Assembly: GCA_964023205.1 (NCBI GenBank)
Contig: OZ026842.1
Location: 37,587,501 to 37,651,500 of the forward strand
Origin: Lutraria lutraria
Lineage: Eukaryota; Mollusca; Bivalvia; Venerida; Mactridae
DNA: 64,000 nt
Direction: 5' to 3'
Shown: piece after piece, positions 8,799-22,100 of the stretch
Layout: each line of letters opens with the position of its first letter
How positions within the stretch are numbered: the stretch's first letter is position 1
Notes under the pieces: model-generated
What the model was told of the DNA's origin: nothing
Databases searched by the model: none
Seen by the model: only the letters and a program-made list of their open reading frames with translations
Translations under genes and position numbers: made by a program

Positions 8799-8944
8799 AA
8801 CCTCTCCAAAGCGAAAGCCTTTGGAAAAACATAATTATGTTGTTCCAAAGGCTTTCGCTTTGGAGAGGTTAAATTAATAGTTAAATCGTGTTGTGGAGAA
8901 ATCATGCTGTTGCTCAAGAGAGGCTGCTCCGGGGAGGTTGCAAT
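8799..8944. repeat. MITE of the 'caacctctcc' family, copy 1
   Basis: It starts 'gcaacctctcc', contains an inner hairpin whose arms read 'ccaaagcgaaagcctttgga' and its reverse complement, and continues into 'gaggttaaattaatag' and 'gctgctccggggaggttg'. Related copies lie at 14949-15128 and 46790-46980. Confidence 0.6.
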
Positions 8945-9189
8945 GTATACAAAACGTGTAGTACATCTGATTACATTTTTATATACATTTCAAAGTATTC
9001 CAGTGCAGATTCAGGGAAGGGCTTGACGTTTGAGGCCAGCTTTAAATAGTTGAATGTTTTCATTGACTTTGTGATCTGGAATGGTAAAAGTATTATGTCA
9101 CACTACATAGCGTCATGGGAATACATTATGAGGTAATTGTATACAAAAGCGTACATTTGATCTAATATTTGATAATACGAAGAAATCTC

Positions 9190-9370
9190 CTTCATGCAGA
9201 ATATCTCTCTCTCTCACTGACAGAGGGTCGTAGGTTCGAGCCCCGTTGCCGACCATGTCTCTTTATGTGAAAAAGTAGGCAGCTGCTTACGAAGGATGGG
9301 AGTTTAGTACTGGTTCTTCCCAGGAACTGTCCGCCTCATTAGACTCTGACTGTTGAAAAGGGGCGTAAAA
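9190..9370 (+). repeat. tRNA-derived SINE (family 1), 5'-truncated
   Basis: B box ggttcgagccc at 9233-9243 is followed by the family body ('cgaccatg', 'tctttatgtg', 'gtactggttcttcccagga', 'ggggcgtaaaactcg') and an A-rich end. It matches the fuller copy at 15705-15950 and the inverted copy at 10070-10240. Confidence 0.7.
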
Positions 9371-9607
9371 CTCGATATCAACAAACAAAAGCTGAATATC
9401 TGAAGCTATGCTTTTGGAACGATATTGGTGGATACCAGTATAACGTCGATACACAAACTGGTCTGCCTGATTTAGCTTGGAACGAGTTTGCTTCGATACG
9501 AGTTGTTGATAAACTGGTCCCCGTTGGCTGCCTGTACCTTCGCGCTGTAAGGTGGGTCGGAAACCAGTAAAGACGACTAATGAAAGAAACAAAGAACGAC
9601 AACTCAT
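9287..9607 (-). CDS. Doubtful ORF with signal-peptide-like start and SINE-derived end
   Basis: The 106-aa minus-strand frame begins MSCRSLFLSLVVFTGF, which resembles a signal peptide, and continues through about 85 residues of non-repeat sequence. Its last 20 or so residues are antisense SINE. No domain is recognised. It could be a young gene that has taken in a SINE, but chance is at least as likely. Confidence 0.18.
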   Translation of the reverse strand: MSCRSLFLSLVVFTGFRPTLQREGTGSQRGPVYQQLVSKQTRSKLNQADQFVYRRYTGIHQYRSKSIASDIQLLFVDIEFYAPFQQSESNEADSSWEEPVLNSHPS

Positions 9608-10069
9608 AATAGAGAATAAATTAATTTACGATAAGTGATCTTCCTTTATAACTGCTGAACCCGGAAAACGGTGAATACCAGGTAATCCTGTTGAGAAAAA
9701 GAATATACACAGGATGAATTTGCATACTGAAGTAGATATTGAAATTGGAGATGGTGTAATTTAAATAGACATAACTATGAACTCGAAACATTTTTATTGT
9801 GAAAAAGTCATTATGTTTAACAGGTTTCCGCTGTATGACAATGTACTGGTTCCTGCTGACGCTGTCTGCAAAGTGATGATACATTGGTTCCCGCTTACTT
9901 TGGAAGACAACAGGTATGGTGTAAATAGCTGATATATCCAATTAGTGTCGATATCTTGTAATTTTGTTTAAGTATACTGTATATACAGTTATTTTACTTT
10001 TGTATGTTATGATGAACTGATCAGAGCGATAAAGGGCGATTTTATATCAATAGCTGACAGTTAAGCTAA

Positions 10070-10240
10070 CCATCGTTCCTGGGAAGAACCAGTATTAGTC
10101 TCCTATCCTCTGTAAGCAACTGCCTACTTTCTCACATAAAGAGACATGGTCGGTAGCTGGGCTTGAACCCACGACCCATATTTAGTCAGAGGTTACAGTG
10201 ATTTGAAGTCTGCGTCCTTAACTCGGGCATGAAGGCTCAG
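10070..10240 (-). repeat. tRNA-derived SINE (family 1), inverted copy
   Basis: This is the reverse complement of the family at 9190-9370 and 15705-15950. It contains the same 'tcctgggaagaaccagta' and 'cataaagagacatggtcgg' phrases and a B box in antisense (gggcttgaaccc). Confidence 0.7.
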
Positions 10241-10310
10241 TTGTTTAAGAAGTATATTTATAAAATAGTTTAATCTTAAAGTGCATAAAACTATATATGG
10301 TAGGGAGGAA

Positions 10311-10390
10311 TAGTGGGGAAGGGGTAGAGCGTCGGACTCCTAACCCGGAGGTTGCGGGTTCTATTCCCGTCAGTGGCGGAATTTGACCGG
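10311..10390 (+). repeat. tRNA-like SINE head, Arg(CCT)-like
   Basis: A D-arm-like 'ggggtagagc', an anticodon-arm-like segment that could present CCT, and a T-arm 'gcgggttctattcccgt' appear in tRNA order. The anticodon stem has an A.C mismatch, the acceptor ends do not pair well and other DNA follows directly. It is therefore read as a tRNA-derived repeat rather than a working tRNA gene. Confidence 0.5.
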
Positions 10391-11984
10391 AACCTTCACA
10401 ATCGAGTACTGGTAAGAATCCAGGAAGCAGTCATCTAAAGTAGATGATACAAGTTGTAAGAACTTGCTCTACAATCGATATAAAATAGTTAAGTTTAAAT
10501 TAATGTAATTGTATGACAATTCTTTCACTGGCAGAGCAATTGTTCGTATGGAATAAGACCCACACCCCAGTACCTACATGCATATTAAAATAATGAATAT
10601 TGGAAGCGACCTGTAAATTTTGTTGAGCAACAGTTACTGTACATAATGAATGGGAGATAACTCGTAAGTTAAAACTATGATTAACAAAATCAGTCATTTT
10701 CAATCAGGCATACTAACTGTTTTCCTTTTGTCCAAGATAAAATACATTGTCGTTTATTTTTTGAGAACGCGAGCGGGATATGTTTGAATTCATCAAACGC
10801 TGCTTTAATCGTTAAACAATGGAATAAAATGTGCCTGGAAGACAGTATTATGATAACTTGTAATAATCATGTTTGGAATACAAAGTGTATTTTTACTCTT
10901 TTTTAAATGTACATTGTATATAGTTTTTTTTGGGTCAGATTTAGCTTTATAAATGTACACTTAAAATCAATAAACAGTGCAACAACGTAATGCATAGCCC
11001 ATGGCATGGCCTGTATAGTGAATCGTACGATCCAATTCTACTAACAACTTTGTTCATAGAATACGATCTATCTGTATATAGAGTTGTCGTTCGTTCTCTT
11101 ATATATATCTTGGTCAACGTTTCAGCTTGCCTTGCAAATGATTACATTGTTTGTATGCAATGTATTGTACGAAAGAAAAGGTTTAACTTAATTGCGAAAT
11201 TTGATATTTTTAAGGAAAATTTTAAGTTAAAATATTTCGTGAATACCACTTAACATTTCGAAAATAAAGAACTTAAGGAAAAACTCTTACCACCCGTGAA
11301 CTGTCATTCAGTTTCCAAAATATTGGATAAAACTCTATATTTTAGGGCCCATTTATCAATACAGCTACCACAAAAATATTGGGCTTCCTTCTTACATAAC
11401 CATACAATACATCGCCGTGTACATGCACACAAATAAAAACCACTGTTTATCATTTGTCATGCCAAGGCAAAGCTTTCATGCTCTCTGCTGCTATGTACGC
11501 ATGAAATGAAATGTAACACTGGCCCGGTGTATTTCAAAATATTTAATAATATGTGTAATATAAATAAACCCGGAAGAAAAAAATCGGTTAAGTTGATAGT
11601 GCAAAATACTATAGTGTTTTGTTATTTTACCCACAGTCAGTGTATACCCCGGATACACCGCAGACTTGATGTGAAATCAGAAGGTAGGATAATTTATTTC
11701 ATTGTATGCTGGTTGTATCCTTATTTCTTTTTTGGAAGAATGTTCGCCTTTTGTTGATTTATACATATTTCAATTCCTTAAATAAATTATTCTATCATTA
11801 GTTTTTGAAACGTTCATGCTATAAATCTTGACTTGAATACTCCTTTGTAGGTAAACGCAATATTACTATTGTATGAAACGCTTTAAGAAGTACATGTGGT
11901 TGTGGTTATTTGATATAAAATATTTATGCGCCGTAGTTATCAATGTATTTTAAATACTCTCACGCCATGCTAAGTCATGTGGAC

Positions 11985-12190
11985 TCAATGGTGAACTGGT
12001 TATGGTTTCGGACTAGTAGTCTTGCTCTCAACGCTGTGAGTTCAAATCTACTCCCAGTCCAAGACGAAGTCAGCTGTCCTGCAGCTAGCTTACAGAATGT
12101 TGATCGTTCTACCCAGGTGTAGGTCTGCGGTCTTCCCTAGTTAAATCTAGAAAAGTAACAAAACGATCCTCACTGTTGTTGCGACGTAAA
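11985..12190 (+). repeat. tRNA-derived SINE (family 2)
   Basis: The head has an A-box-like part (ggtgaactggttatgg) and a B-box-like part (gagttcaaatct, 12038-12049). The tail (acccaggtgtaggtctgcggtct) is shared with the SINE at 2800-3025. Confidence 0.6.
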
Positions 12191-12964
12191 TCAAAACTTA
12201 AAACATTACGGAACAAAATAATGGAATGTATTTTTTAAATAATATATTATATTTAAACATATTTTTAAAAATTGTTTATGCTATTTAGGTGATCATTTTG
12301 CCAAAGGTCACCCGTGTTAGTATGCGGTCACCTGACACAAACTTATAACAGATGATGGGAAGGTAGGCATGTATTGGTTAACGACGTTAAAATAGCTGAC
12401 TCTGATTTGAACTTCAAACATATTAGATAATATGTCACAATAAATTCTGTAATGAAGCTGGCCCGTTGAAAAAAATATTTCCGTTGTAAACTATTTCGGC
12501 AATTTAAGCTATTTTGTTTAAAGCGTAACTATTCGTCTATCAACAGTAATAAGACCGAAGTGTTTAATTAAACTTAGCGTGTTTGTTCAATTTAACAGCC
12601 TATGCAATTGTAAAGTAATCTATGTACAAATACATACAGTACGTAATAATTATGTTCGTATTAAATTACAAGTGTATGCGGATAAATGTTATACATCGAT
12701 ACTATTGAATACAGACATAACCTTATTATTGACTCTTTGAGATTTAAATATAACAAATTGCTACTCAGATGTACATACTTAATACTTTTGTGATGATATA
12801 TGCTGCTGATGATTCAAAGGCTATATTTTGTTGATCGTCTGACTACCTGCTTTATGAAGAAAAAATGGCTGTTTGTTTATCCTTTGTTTAACTACCCATT
12901 CAACAGCTGTGGTCATTTCAGAGCCAAGAAAAAATGCAGTGCGTGTTAATTGCATGATATTCTA

Positions 12965-13170
12965 AAGTGTCCGTGGCGGTATTTTAATCTAACAATAGAT
13001 CTTAAGTATTTAAGCCCCTATCAGCTACGAGTTCGAGTCCTATCCAGGATCCGACGAATTTCATATATGCTGAAGCTGGGCCAGTTATAGTACAGAGGCC
13101 GGTGCTTCTACCCTCCCTAGTATACACCTTGAGCCTTCATCCATCCTTAAATCTGGATCACACTTAAATT
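12965..13170 (+). repeat. tRNA-derived SINE, degenerate
   Basis: A 'ccgtggcgg' head and a B box (gagttcgagtccta) are followed by a tail with 'gaagctgggccagttatag' and 'ccttcatccatccttaaatc'. It is related in layout to the other SINEs here, but the family is not identified. Confidence 0.5.
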
Positions 13171-14948
13171 ACACAAGAGATATGAATGTTAAACGACCTG
13201 AATATTTTTTTAAGTTTCAGATCAGTACGGCTGATATTAGCTTATTTTATATTAGTAAATATTCGATTCCGGAAGTCACGAACAATGAATACGATTCGGA
13301 CAGACCATTACACTACATATAGTCTATTCGAATGTATCGTTACATTCCTGTTAAAGAACATATTTTATCACTTCCTCTGGTATCCGTTGTTCTCGAGTTA
13401 TAGCGTTTATATTTCATTTAATGCTTGATATATGTATTTAATTACAGTGTCATTACATGATTTTAATTTGCATATCTATACTTGCACGACAGATAGTACA
13501 CAAGATAAATAAGAAAACAGATTCATATCTATATCAGAAAGTCATAATAATGCAATCTTGTTCTTTACATCTTTAAATACTAAATGTAGGAGCTGAATCA
13601 AGTTGTTATTTTATCATAATTTTACAGTTTTATTATATCTAAATACTTATCAAGTGCTTTAAAATTAGACACACGCCGAAAAAACTTGATATAACGTGCT
13701 TTTACTTTTTACAACACTGTTAAATAAGGAAGGAAAATTGCAGATCTTGAATAAAAAAATAGGCAACTTTGTCTCGATAATCATATTCATACATTCTGAA
13801 CTGATAATTATGTAGAACATGTCGTATATTGGGTATACTTGAAATGAAATTACCTGGAGATTGAAAATCGATTTTCGCTAACTTGAAGTAGACAACTTTT
13901 TTTTGTCATTGGATTTATTTGTCTTTTGTAAAATTGACATAAAACCATATCATATAATAAACCTACTTCACAATTGAATACAGTTTGCATATAGTAAAAT
14001 CATATGAGCCAATAATTTAATATCTCATATTATACGTGACCGTATATACAACCAACTGATTATTTATTTAGTAAGGTAAATTCAATAAAAATATGATGAT
14101 AAGATATGAGTGTTGTATTCTTGTTTGTCAATGGCATGCTTTGTCAATATGTCAATCGAGATTATATTGAGATTTGAACAACCGTGATGTCTAATGATTG
14201 ATGATATGTTTTACTTTAAATTAATTTGAAAACTGATATAAGAAAATAATGAAACGGACACGGCCCTATAAGTGTTAAGTACAAGTGTATCTTACAGTTG
14301 CTAGTTTCTTGGTTGCATACACAAAAAATAAAAAAAATAAAAAAGATGAAAATAAAGTTCTGAAAAAAAAACATCCTAAGTAAAGCCTATTTTCTACTGA
14401 GTGAGCGACTTTACGACAGTATGCTTTTTTACATATTTGAATACCTAAACCGATAGGGTAGTTAATGGACCATGACTTAATATCTCTACGGAAGGTCTGT
14501 ATTCGAAGGTCATTTGGATTTATATCATTAGTGTCAAGTTTTAAAAGAATGACCATTATTCACAATGTGGTCTATATTCGATGGCGACCGCTAAAACTGG
14601 TTGAAATATACACTCATTTTTCATTGTCTTATAAGCTATCGTTTACCGGATTCAGTCACAAAAGTAAAGCATAAAACTGAAAACACGTCCGTCATAGGAC
14701 ACCGTACTAAAATTATAATCAGGAAGTGATAATAGTGTGGAGATATGTATAAACAGATCTGACTTAAAAAACGAGATTTCACGTTACATTGATCAATATT
14801 AAGATATTTATATATTTATCATGTACTGAATTGAATAAAACGATCGATCTCTCATTTTCAGATCAGTAAATCTTAAATATGTTACGCTGTTAATCACATT
14901 ATTGACAAAGGACAGTACTCTTCAATTGGCGCAAATGTATTAAACTAC
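13171..14948. other. Non-coding AT-rich DNA
   Basis: No coding region or clear repeat was recognised. Several short ORFs on both strands are Phe/Ile/Lys-rich, as expected by chance in AT-rich sequence. Confidence 0.5.
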
Positions 14949-15128
14949 AGTACAACCTCTGAAGAGCAACACCCTGTGGGAGCTGCAAATATTGGCTGTT
15001 GTTTAGAGGTTGTTGCTCTACAGAGGTTAAATTCATAGTAAATATCAGTTTAGGGAAATTTTGAAGGTGTTGTTATAGAGAGGTTGTTGTTGTTCTACAG
15101 AGGGCCGCTCTTGAGAGGTTGTACTGTA
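14949..15128. repeat. MITE of the 'caacctct' family, copy 2
   Basis: It runs from 'acaacctctgaagagcaac' through 'gttgttgctctacagaggtt' to 'gagggccgctcttgagaggt'. It has the same design as copies 1 and 3, with imperfect inverted ends. Confidence 0.6.
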
Positions 15129-15132
15129 TATT

Positions 15133-15245
15133 ACAACTAACATTACAACTAACTAACTAACTGACTGACTGGCTGACCGACTAAATAACTAATTAAATAA
15201 ATACATAACTAAATACATAAATAAATACATCAATAAATAAATAGT
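15133..15245. repeat. Microsatellite tract (AACT/AAAT)n
   Basis: An imperfect tetranucleotide tract: first AACT/GACT units, then AAAT/ACAT units. Confidence 0.8.
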
Positions 15246-15704
15246 ACTATATGATCATCGTTTCCAATATAGATATCTTTCTTGGGTCCTTTTAATTGAC
15301 ATTTGAAGGTAAATTTCAGTTTTCATGCCATCAGGTACGTCAGCTCTGCTAAATGATGTTAATGATTTTAAGGGTAAGTTTTCCGTATGATCGAATTTTA
15401 TGTGTATGTTCGTTATAGACATGCTTAAGGATTACGAACCCTATTACAAACATTTGTTTCTAACCATTAAACTCTTGTATATTTCCATTGAATATGTAGA
15501 ATGAATCATTTATAAATCATTCACATCGAGCCTTCATACAGTCATTGAATGACCCGGGTCCAACATTTCAAAATGTTTTATGGTTGAAAGTTGATATTCA
15601 GTCAATCGATTATGTTTGAATAGCACGCTTTATATATCAGGTACCTCGAACTTTTGTTCACGGAGTTATTCGGTTTGTGTTAGGGTCCATTATCCTTAAA
15701 ACAT

Positions 15705-15950
15705 TTGACCCGCCTCCGTGGTCGAGAAGTTGATATTGCTGACTTCAAATCACTGTTACCTCCCACTGATAGAGGGTCGTGGGTTCGAGCCCCGCTACCG
15801 ACCATGACTCTTTATGTGAGAAAGCAGGCAGTTGCTTATGGAGGATGTGCGTCTAGTACTGGTTCTTCCCAGGAACGATGGGTAAGTGAACTGTCCGCCT
15901 CATATGACTCTGATTGTTGAAAAGTGGCGTAAAACCCGAGGAAAAAAACA
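15705..15950 (+). repeat. tRNA-derived SINE (family 1), near full length
   Basis: The head 'cgcctccgtggtcgagaag' supplies an A-box-like part and 'gggttcgagcccc' (15781-15793) the B box. The body and A-rich tail (gaggaaaaaaacaacaac) follow. This is the most complete copy of the family at 9190 and 10070, and it lies about 180 bp before the first coding exon of the receptor gene. Confidence 0.7.
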
Positions 15951-16127
15951 ACAACAAAGAAACCTTAAAACATTTCGTACGAATACAAATTTTAAAGTTT
16001 GTTTTCTACACTGTACATGTACATGTCGATTATATAATGATTTATAAAGAATTGTATGATAAAATACGCAATTATTGCTCATCTTTCATTTAAGAACATC
16101 AACTGATGTGATTGGTCCTGATTTCTG

Positions 16128-16185
16128 ATGATGACTAAGTTGCTGTGGATATGCGTGTGTGGAATGATTCAGCTTTCATCTTCAG
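16128..16185 (+). CDS. Receptor exon 1: start codon and signal peptide
   Basis: Two tandem ATGs (16128, 16131) open the frame MMTKLLWICVCGMIQLSSS. This is a short basic start, a hydrophobic core and small residues, as in a secretory signal. The exon ends in phase 1 at TCAG|GTTGGC, and joining to 17135 restores an Asp codon, giving SSS-DPIPDGS. The donor is not a strong one, so this exon rests on the signal peptide and the phase match. Untranslated exons may lie upstream. Confidence 0.7.
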
Positions 16186-19100
16186 GTTGGCTTAGACATT
16201 AATTTTATAGTAATCAGACAAACACTATTAAAACCCACTCCTTAGGAGAAATAAAACACAACTTTATAATCGACCTATAGATATACATATATGTATTTGT
16301 ATAATTAAAAAAGTGATTTTGGGACACAGTGTAATTGGACCCAGATTATAAGAATGAAAACAAAGAAAATATTATATTTCCACGTTGAAAAACCTACGCA
16401 TGATGCATACACCTGCCATGCATACTGATGTAATTTTATACTTTCAAACGGATCCAAAAAGAGAAAAGAATAATTATACGATAACAAACCTAATCGTACA
16501 ATATAAACAAATGTATCCGATCTGAAATAGCTTAATACTTACACCATCATCATCATTATCATCATCATACATAATACGATTTCTTAAAATCACCTACAAT
16601 AAGCAAAAAAATTGCACTTAAAATGTTTCTGTTATCATATGCTACGATCATGCAAAGTTAAAAAAAATATCTTGATCAGTCTTCATTTTGTCTATACAAT
16701 GTATGTATATGTTTATGTGAAAAATGTAGCAAACGTCTTTAACTTTGTACTTGTAAGACAGTCTAGGGGACGTGTTTTGTTTATGTGAAGGCTGAACTTC
16801 ATTGCTTGATTGCCCAAGAGGAGGTGGTGTTTATCGTACTGCCCATTTTGATAAACAATGTACTATTTATAAGAATCACTGAAGTGATATACATTTCCAG
16901 TTAAATAAAAAAGACTACTAGTACAGTGAAATACATTAAGGGGCCTCCATGACGGAGTGGTTATGGTATCTGACTATTTATTACTAGTCCCTCATCTTTA
17001 CATCTCTGTAAGTTCAAAATCCTACACCGGACCAAAATACCCCCCATTTAAAAAGCACAAAAAAAACAACGGTGCAAATGTGATGCAAAGTTCAGCGTAT
17101 TTTAGCATCGCTCATTGTGTTGGTATTTCCGCAGATCCTATCCCGGACGGAAGTGTGGTATGGAGCACAGGGACTGATCTTATAAGTTACAGTCCTAATG
17201 TTTCAAATTGGATTAGCGCACAAATAACCCCTTTTCAGTTCAGTAAGGTATGTTTTACGTTTTATGTAGTCCAACATTGTCGTTTTTGCACTCTAAATAC
17301 TAAAACGACTTCCCTGAACCGAACATTATTTGTAAGACCATTCGTCACAAGTGGTTATCCATATGCAGTAGCTGACAGTTACTTGTTGAGAACAAAGAGC
17401 ACAACAATGGCGTAGCCAGAATCCAGAAAAATTGACAGGGCTAACTGTCCATCTGTAAATAACTGAATACTGTTTAAAAAGGCGTAAACCATAAAAATCT
17501 TTCTTTAATTACCTAATATTATATGTTACCTGGTGTTTCTCTTCATTTTTTCTAAATGCCTAATGTATTTTATTATTTTGATTTTTACATCGCGCATCTT
17601 TAATTTCTCTTTCAGACAATTGTTCACATTTCTTCTGTACAATTAGGCTCTGTATACGGTATGGCGGCAGATGTAAGAAAACAACATTTACTGATGGTGG
17701 ACAAAACAACGCGCGATATACTAATACTAGAAGGAGAAAGACTGAATTACTTCCATATTGGAACATCACCAGGTAAATACATGTATACAACTGTATGTAT
17801 TGTCATGGAATTCGACATATACCGCCCTGTTTTGAATATGCGCACAATCGTGAATATGTGCATGTATATCTTACAACAGCGTATTAACCACCATTTCTGT
17901 CTGTTACTGTACAGACAGATGATGCTGCATAAGAGTTATTCATACTTCATAAATAGTTCATGCAATATTCAAGAAATGTTAAAAAGAAATTAACGGCTTC
18001 ATTTTCCACCAAAGGTATTCCATAATGTTACAAGTAGCTTTGTAAGCTAAATGAAATTGAAGAGAACAATATCACATTTACTTTGTTTCATCAATTGTGT
18101 GCAGTAGATATGTACCACATGTCCCTATTAAATGGATGTATATAACCCTGTTTTCAGACATAGGTCAGCTAGCTGTTGATTGGCGAGGGAGAAACGTGTA
18201 CTGGACGGATACTGGATATGGTTGGATAGCAATGAAGAAGTTACCGTCTGCTGTAAATGTACATGATGGTAGTGATCATAGGTTCAAAGTAATTGTGGAT
18301 AAATACCTGCAAAGACCTACTGGAATAGCAGTGCATCCACATAAATTGTAAGTAATGAGTTCAGCTATCATTCAATGAGTACTCATTGCAAGGTTCTGAG
18401 CATAAATTAAACAAACTGATTGATGATTGGAAAAACCTGTTTATAAAGACATTTCTTCAATTCTACCTCGAAGGCTCAACGAACTATTTACGTTTGACTC
18501 AGATATCATCTGTTGGAGACCACTTTAATTAATGCCATCCTCTCTCGGTAGAGATATCACATTAACATACTTCTCTTAACACAATCCTCGTTTCAAAACA
18601 GTGAACGATTAATTCATTTACCAGTCAGCCGTCTTGACATTAACATGTAACTATCTATCATTGTCATATATCACCTCACATAACGTGTTATCTCATTCAA
18701 ACACAAGCTGATATAATAAGGAATGTGTGCTCTGCAAACTCACATATTCCTTATTATTCTGAATCATGCAGAGCCCAAAATATTCCGATCCTAACGCGAT
18801 CAAAGATTGTTAGTAATGGTAAAACAACAAATTCCTTCATTTTCTTCAGCTATTTGTTTTGGGCCGATAAAGGGGGGTCTCCTCAGATAGAACGCTCAGA
18901 TCTCACTGGAGAACACAGGACGATTATCATATGGCAAGGGATGATATCACCGACTACATTATGTATAGATATGACATCTGACAGATTGTACTGGAGTGAT
19001 CCTGGTCGAGGTACCGTTGAATATTCTGACCTAGACGGCAATGGTAGAACAATACTGATTTCAGATCCTAATATGAATTATTACGGCATTGCTATATTTC

Positions 19101-22100
19101 AGGTAACTATTGAGCTGTGCTTTTCTCATTTCTTATTCTCCATAATTTTGTTTAAATCGCTTTAACGGAGCTTGCAATGTTCTGTAAATAGTCTACTTTA
19201 GGAATGAAAAATATCTCAGAACGTACATTTTTTCATTATTTACTACTATTGTTAAGACCTTTATCATGTCGTAACCCTATTCCATTTTTGTGTAGTCATT
19301 GAATACCTAATATAATATGAGAGCTTAATAAAACCAAAAACATTCATTTATGATAATTATACAAGCACATAAGTAAATTACTCTAAGACAATCAAACACA
19401 CGCACATGCAAAGAAAAACACTCACCTCCAAAATACAATGTAGTGCATTTCGCAATATCCACCAAGCCTATACCAAATCATGGGACTATACCAATATTTG
19501 AGGACACAACACTGTCACCGGGAGCTTATCACCTTGAAACGGTTTGTTTAGATATAGGAGAAAATGCATGGATACTTTTATTCGAATAACCTAATATTGT
19601 TATGTTTCAGGATTCGTTGATCTATACTGTACCGAATGATAACCTTACAGGGTTTGTTTCACTGAGAGAGAACAACGAAGGAGACCATCTTCAAGCTATC
19701 ATGAAATTCACGGATATAACATTTTACAACGTTCTTGCTTATGATACAGTTCTCCAACCGAGAGAAGACTACGGTATCTATAGATTTTATTGTCCTTTCT
19801 ATAGATTGATATAGATAGATACTTTATTTTCAGAATCCATTAGGCCAATATATTAGATATAAACTGTTTTACGATACTGTAATTCATTATTATTTGAGAG
19901 AAGACTTCGTACATGAATTGTTAGTAGAATAAAGAAATCATATACATTTGTAATTACAAAATTTAAATGGTTTCTTTTTTGTCACGAAGCCATTTTTATC
20001 AGTTCACTTGTTTTCGAAGAAAATGTCGAGTCTACTAGTATTGTCATCACTTTGGCGTTTGTGTCTGCGTCGTACAAAAACTTTAATGTAGCTCATAACA
20101 CAGAAATTTAAGAGGTAGCACGATCAAACTGAGGCGATGGACAGATGACCGCTCGTGGCGCTCTTGTTGTATTTAAATTGCGTTTATATAAACACATGAA
20201 TAAAACTACTTGAATGCATGTACATGTAGTATATATACAATTGTAATCAGAACATTTCCAAACATGTTCTTTAACTTTCTTCTAGAGGGATGTGACACTG
20301 CTCATCCTGCTATCGCCTGTGAACAGATATGCCTCCACATGCCACAGGACCAAGGTCGAACATGTCTGTGTAACGATGGTTACGACCTGATTCTGAATCA
20401 AAACTGTTCGGGTAAGATTGTCGTTTATTTGTTTAAACTTTTTCATGTCTCAAAAAGGTGACGTCTACGTGCTGTAGATATTTGAGACATTCTTATTTTC
20501 TGCTTCACGATATTAAATCTAACATTATATTTATAATACTTATTACCCCTGTATTAATTGGTGAATAGCAAACTTGAATGAACAAACAATGTATATCCGT
20601 ATGTAAAACGTAGATATGCAAATTTTAAACTTCAGTTGTACCATTGTAAACTATTTAATTATTTGCACAAAGTATACATGTATAAATGTCTGCTTTGAAC
20701 ATGTTTGTAGCGGATGAGAATATCATACAAAGACATATATTGTTTACATACAAGAATGACATATGTGCCTTGCCTATTTCTGTGCTTGGAATGGAAGCGG
20801 ACCAATTAAACCAGATGATGTGTAACGTGGTCACCAGTGAGGAGCCGATCACAAGGTTAATTTAGATTGATTTATTTTTCAATTTCCTTTTGTTTTAACG
20901 GGTTTAACGCCGATTTTCAACAATAGTTTAGCGGTCGTTTCACACAACCAGTTTTGCTGGACGGTATTCTAGCCAGTTCCACTTCTTAATATTACGATAT
21001 CGTATTGATTCCTAACGCGATATCTCTTATGATTCAGTCATGTTGTTTAAGTAAATGCATTAAGAAAATGTGAATAAACAGTTTGAATAATCTACTTGTA
21101 CGAACCACAGATACTTGACACAATTTGTTTTACCATATTTTGATATAATAAAATATACGGCCAAAATTTGGTAAAAAAAATGTGTGTCAAGTACCTGTGG
21201 TACGAACCGAGTACATGAATATGCTTATTTCTTCCAGATGGGAATATCTCTGGCAGTACAGTTAAATCTGTGTTAGTGGCCACCTAAAGGCCACCATAAA
21301 GGCAACCCTATCAATAAAGGCAATGATTAAAAAATGGTCTTTGATTAAATAGAATAACAACCTTCGAATAAAGGCCATTTGTCAGTAAAGGTCATTTCTT
21401 ATCTTTCCAAAGGGTGACCCTTGTTCACAAGTTTGACTGAATATCATATCAATCACCAGTCGTATTTATCATATAAGTAATAACTATGGACTGTTTTGTA
21501 TGCTTAAAAATCAAATGGTGCATGTGTATGTAATAAGAAAGATTGTTTCTTGTAGATTCTCTTTGGACATGACAAATAAGATTATATATTTTACTGATGG
21601 AATTACGATTTACAAACAGAATGCATTTAAAAAAGACAAAACATCACTGTACAACGCCACAAGTAGGATAATTGGTAAGAAAATGGTATATTTGCCAAAG
21701 AAATAGTAGACTGAACATGTACCAGGTTCAACTCGGAAAGATATTCATCAGTGCAAGTTCGACAAATGTGAAAACATAATAAGTATACATAACCACAACC
21801 GTGACCGAGTGATAAGGGTGTCTGCCTTCGGAGTGGGAGATCGAAGGTCCAAATCCCAGTGGAGATTGGGTCAGAACTGATGCTGTCTGTTAGTGAGCTG
21901 CAAGCAAGTTGAAATAATGGTTACCATAGGTCCATCTCAGTCAGGCGCCCGGTAGAAAGAGAAGGAATTCGGGTACTGTGTGCAAGGTGTCACATCAGCC
22001 AACTTGATTGGTCTTTCAATAGGGATGACACAATAATAAACAAAACATATACAGTTTTGTATCACATAAACATTAAACAAATCTCCATCATGCTTGTTCA

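Noticed and set aside
10311..10390. Functional tRNA-Arg gene
   Set aside because: T-arm and D-arm are recognisable but the anticodon stem has a mismatch and the acceptor stem does not pair; a SINE head is more likely.
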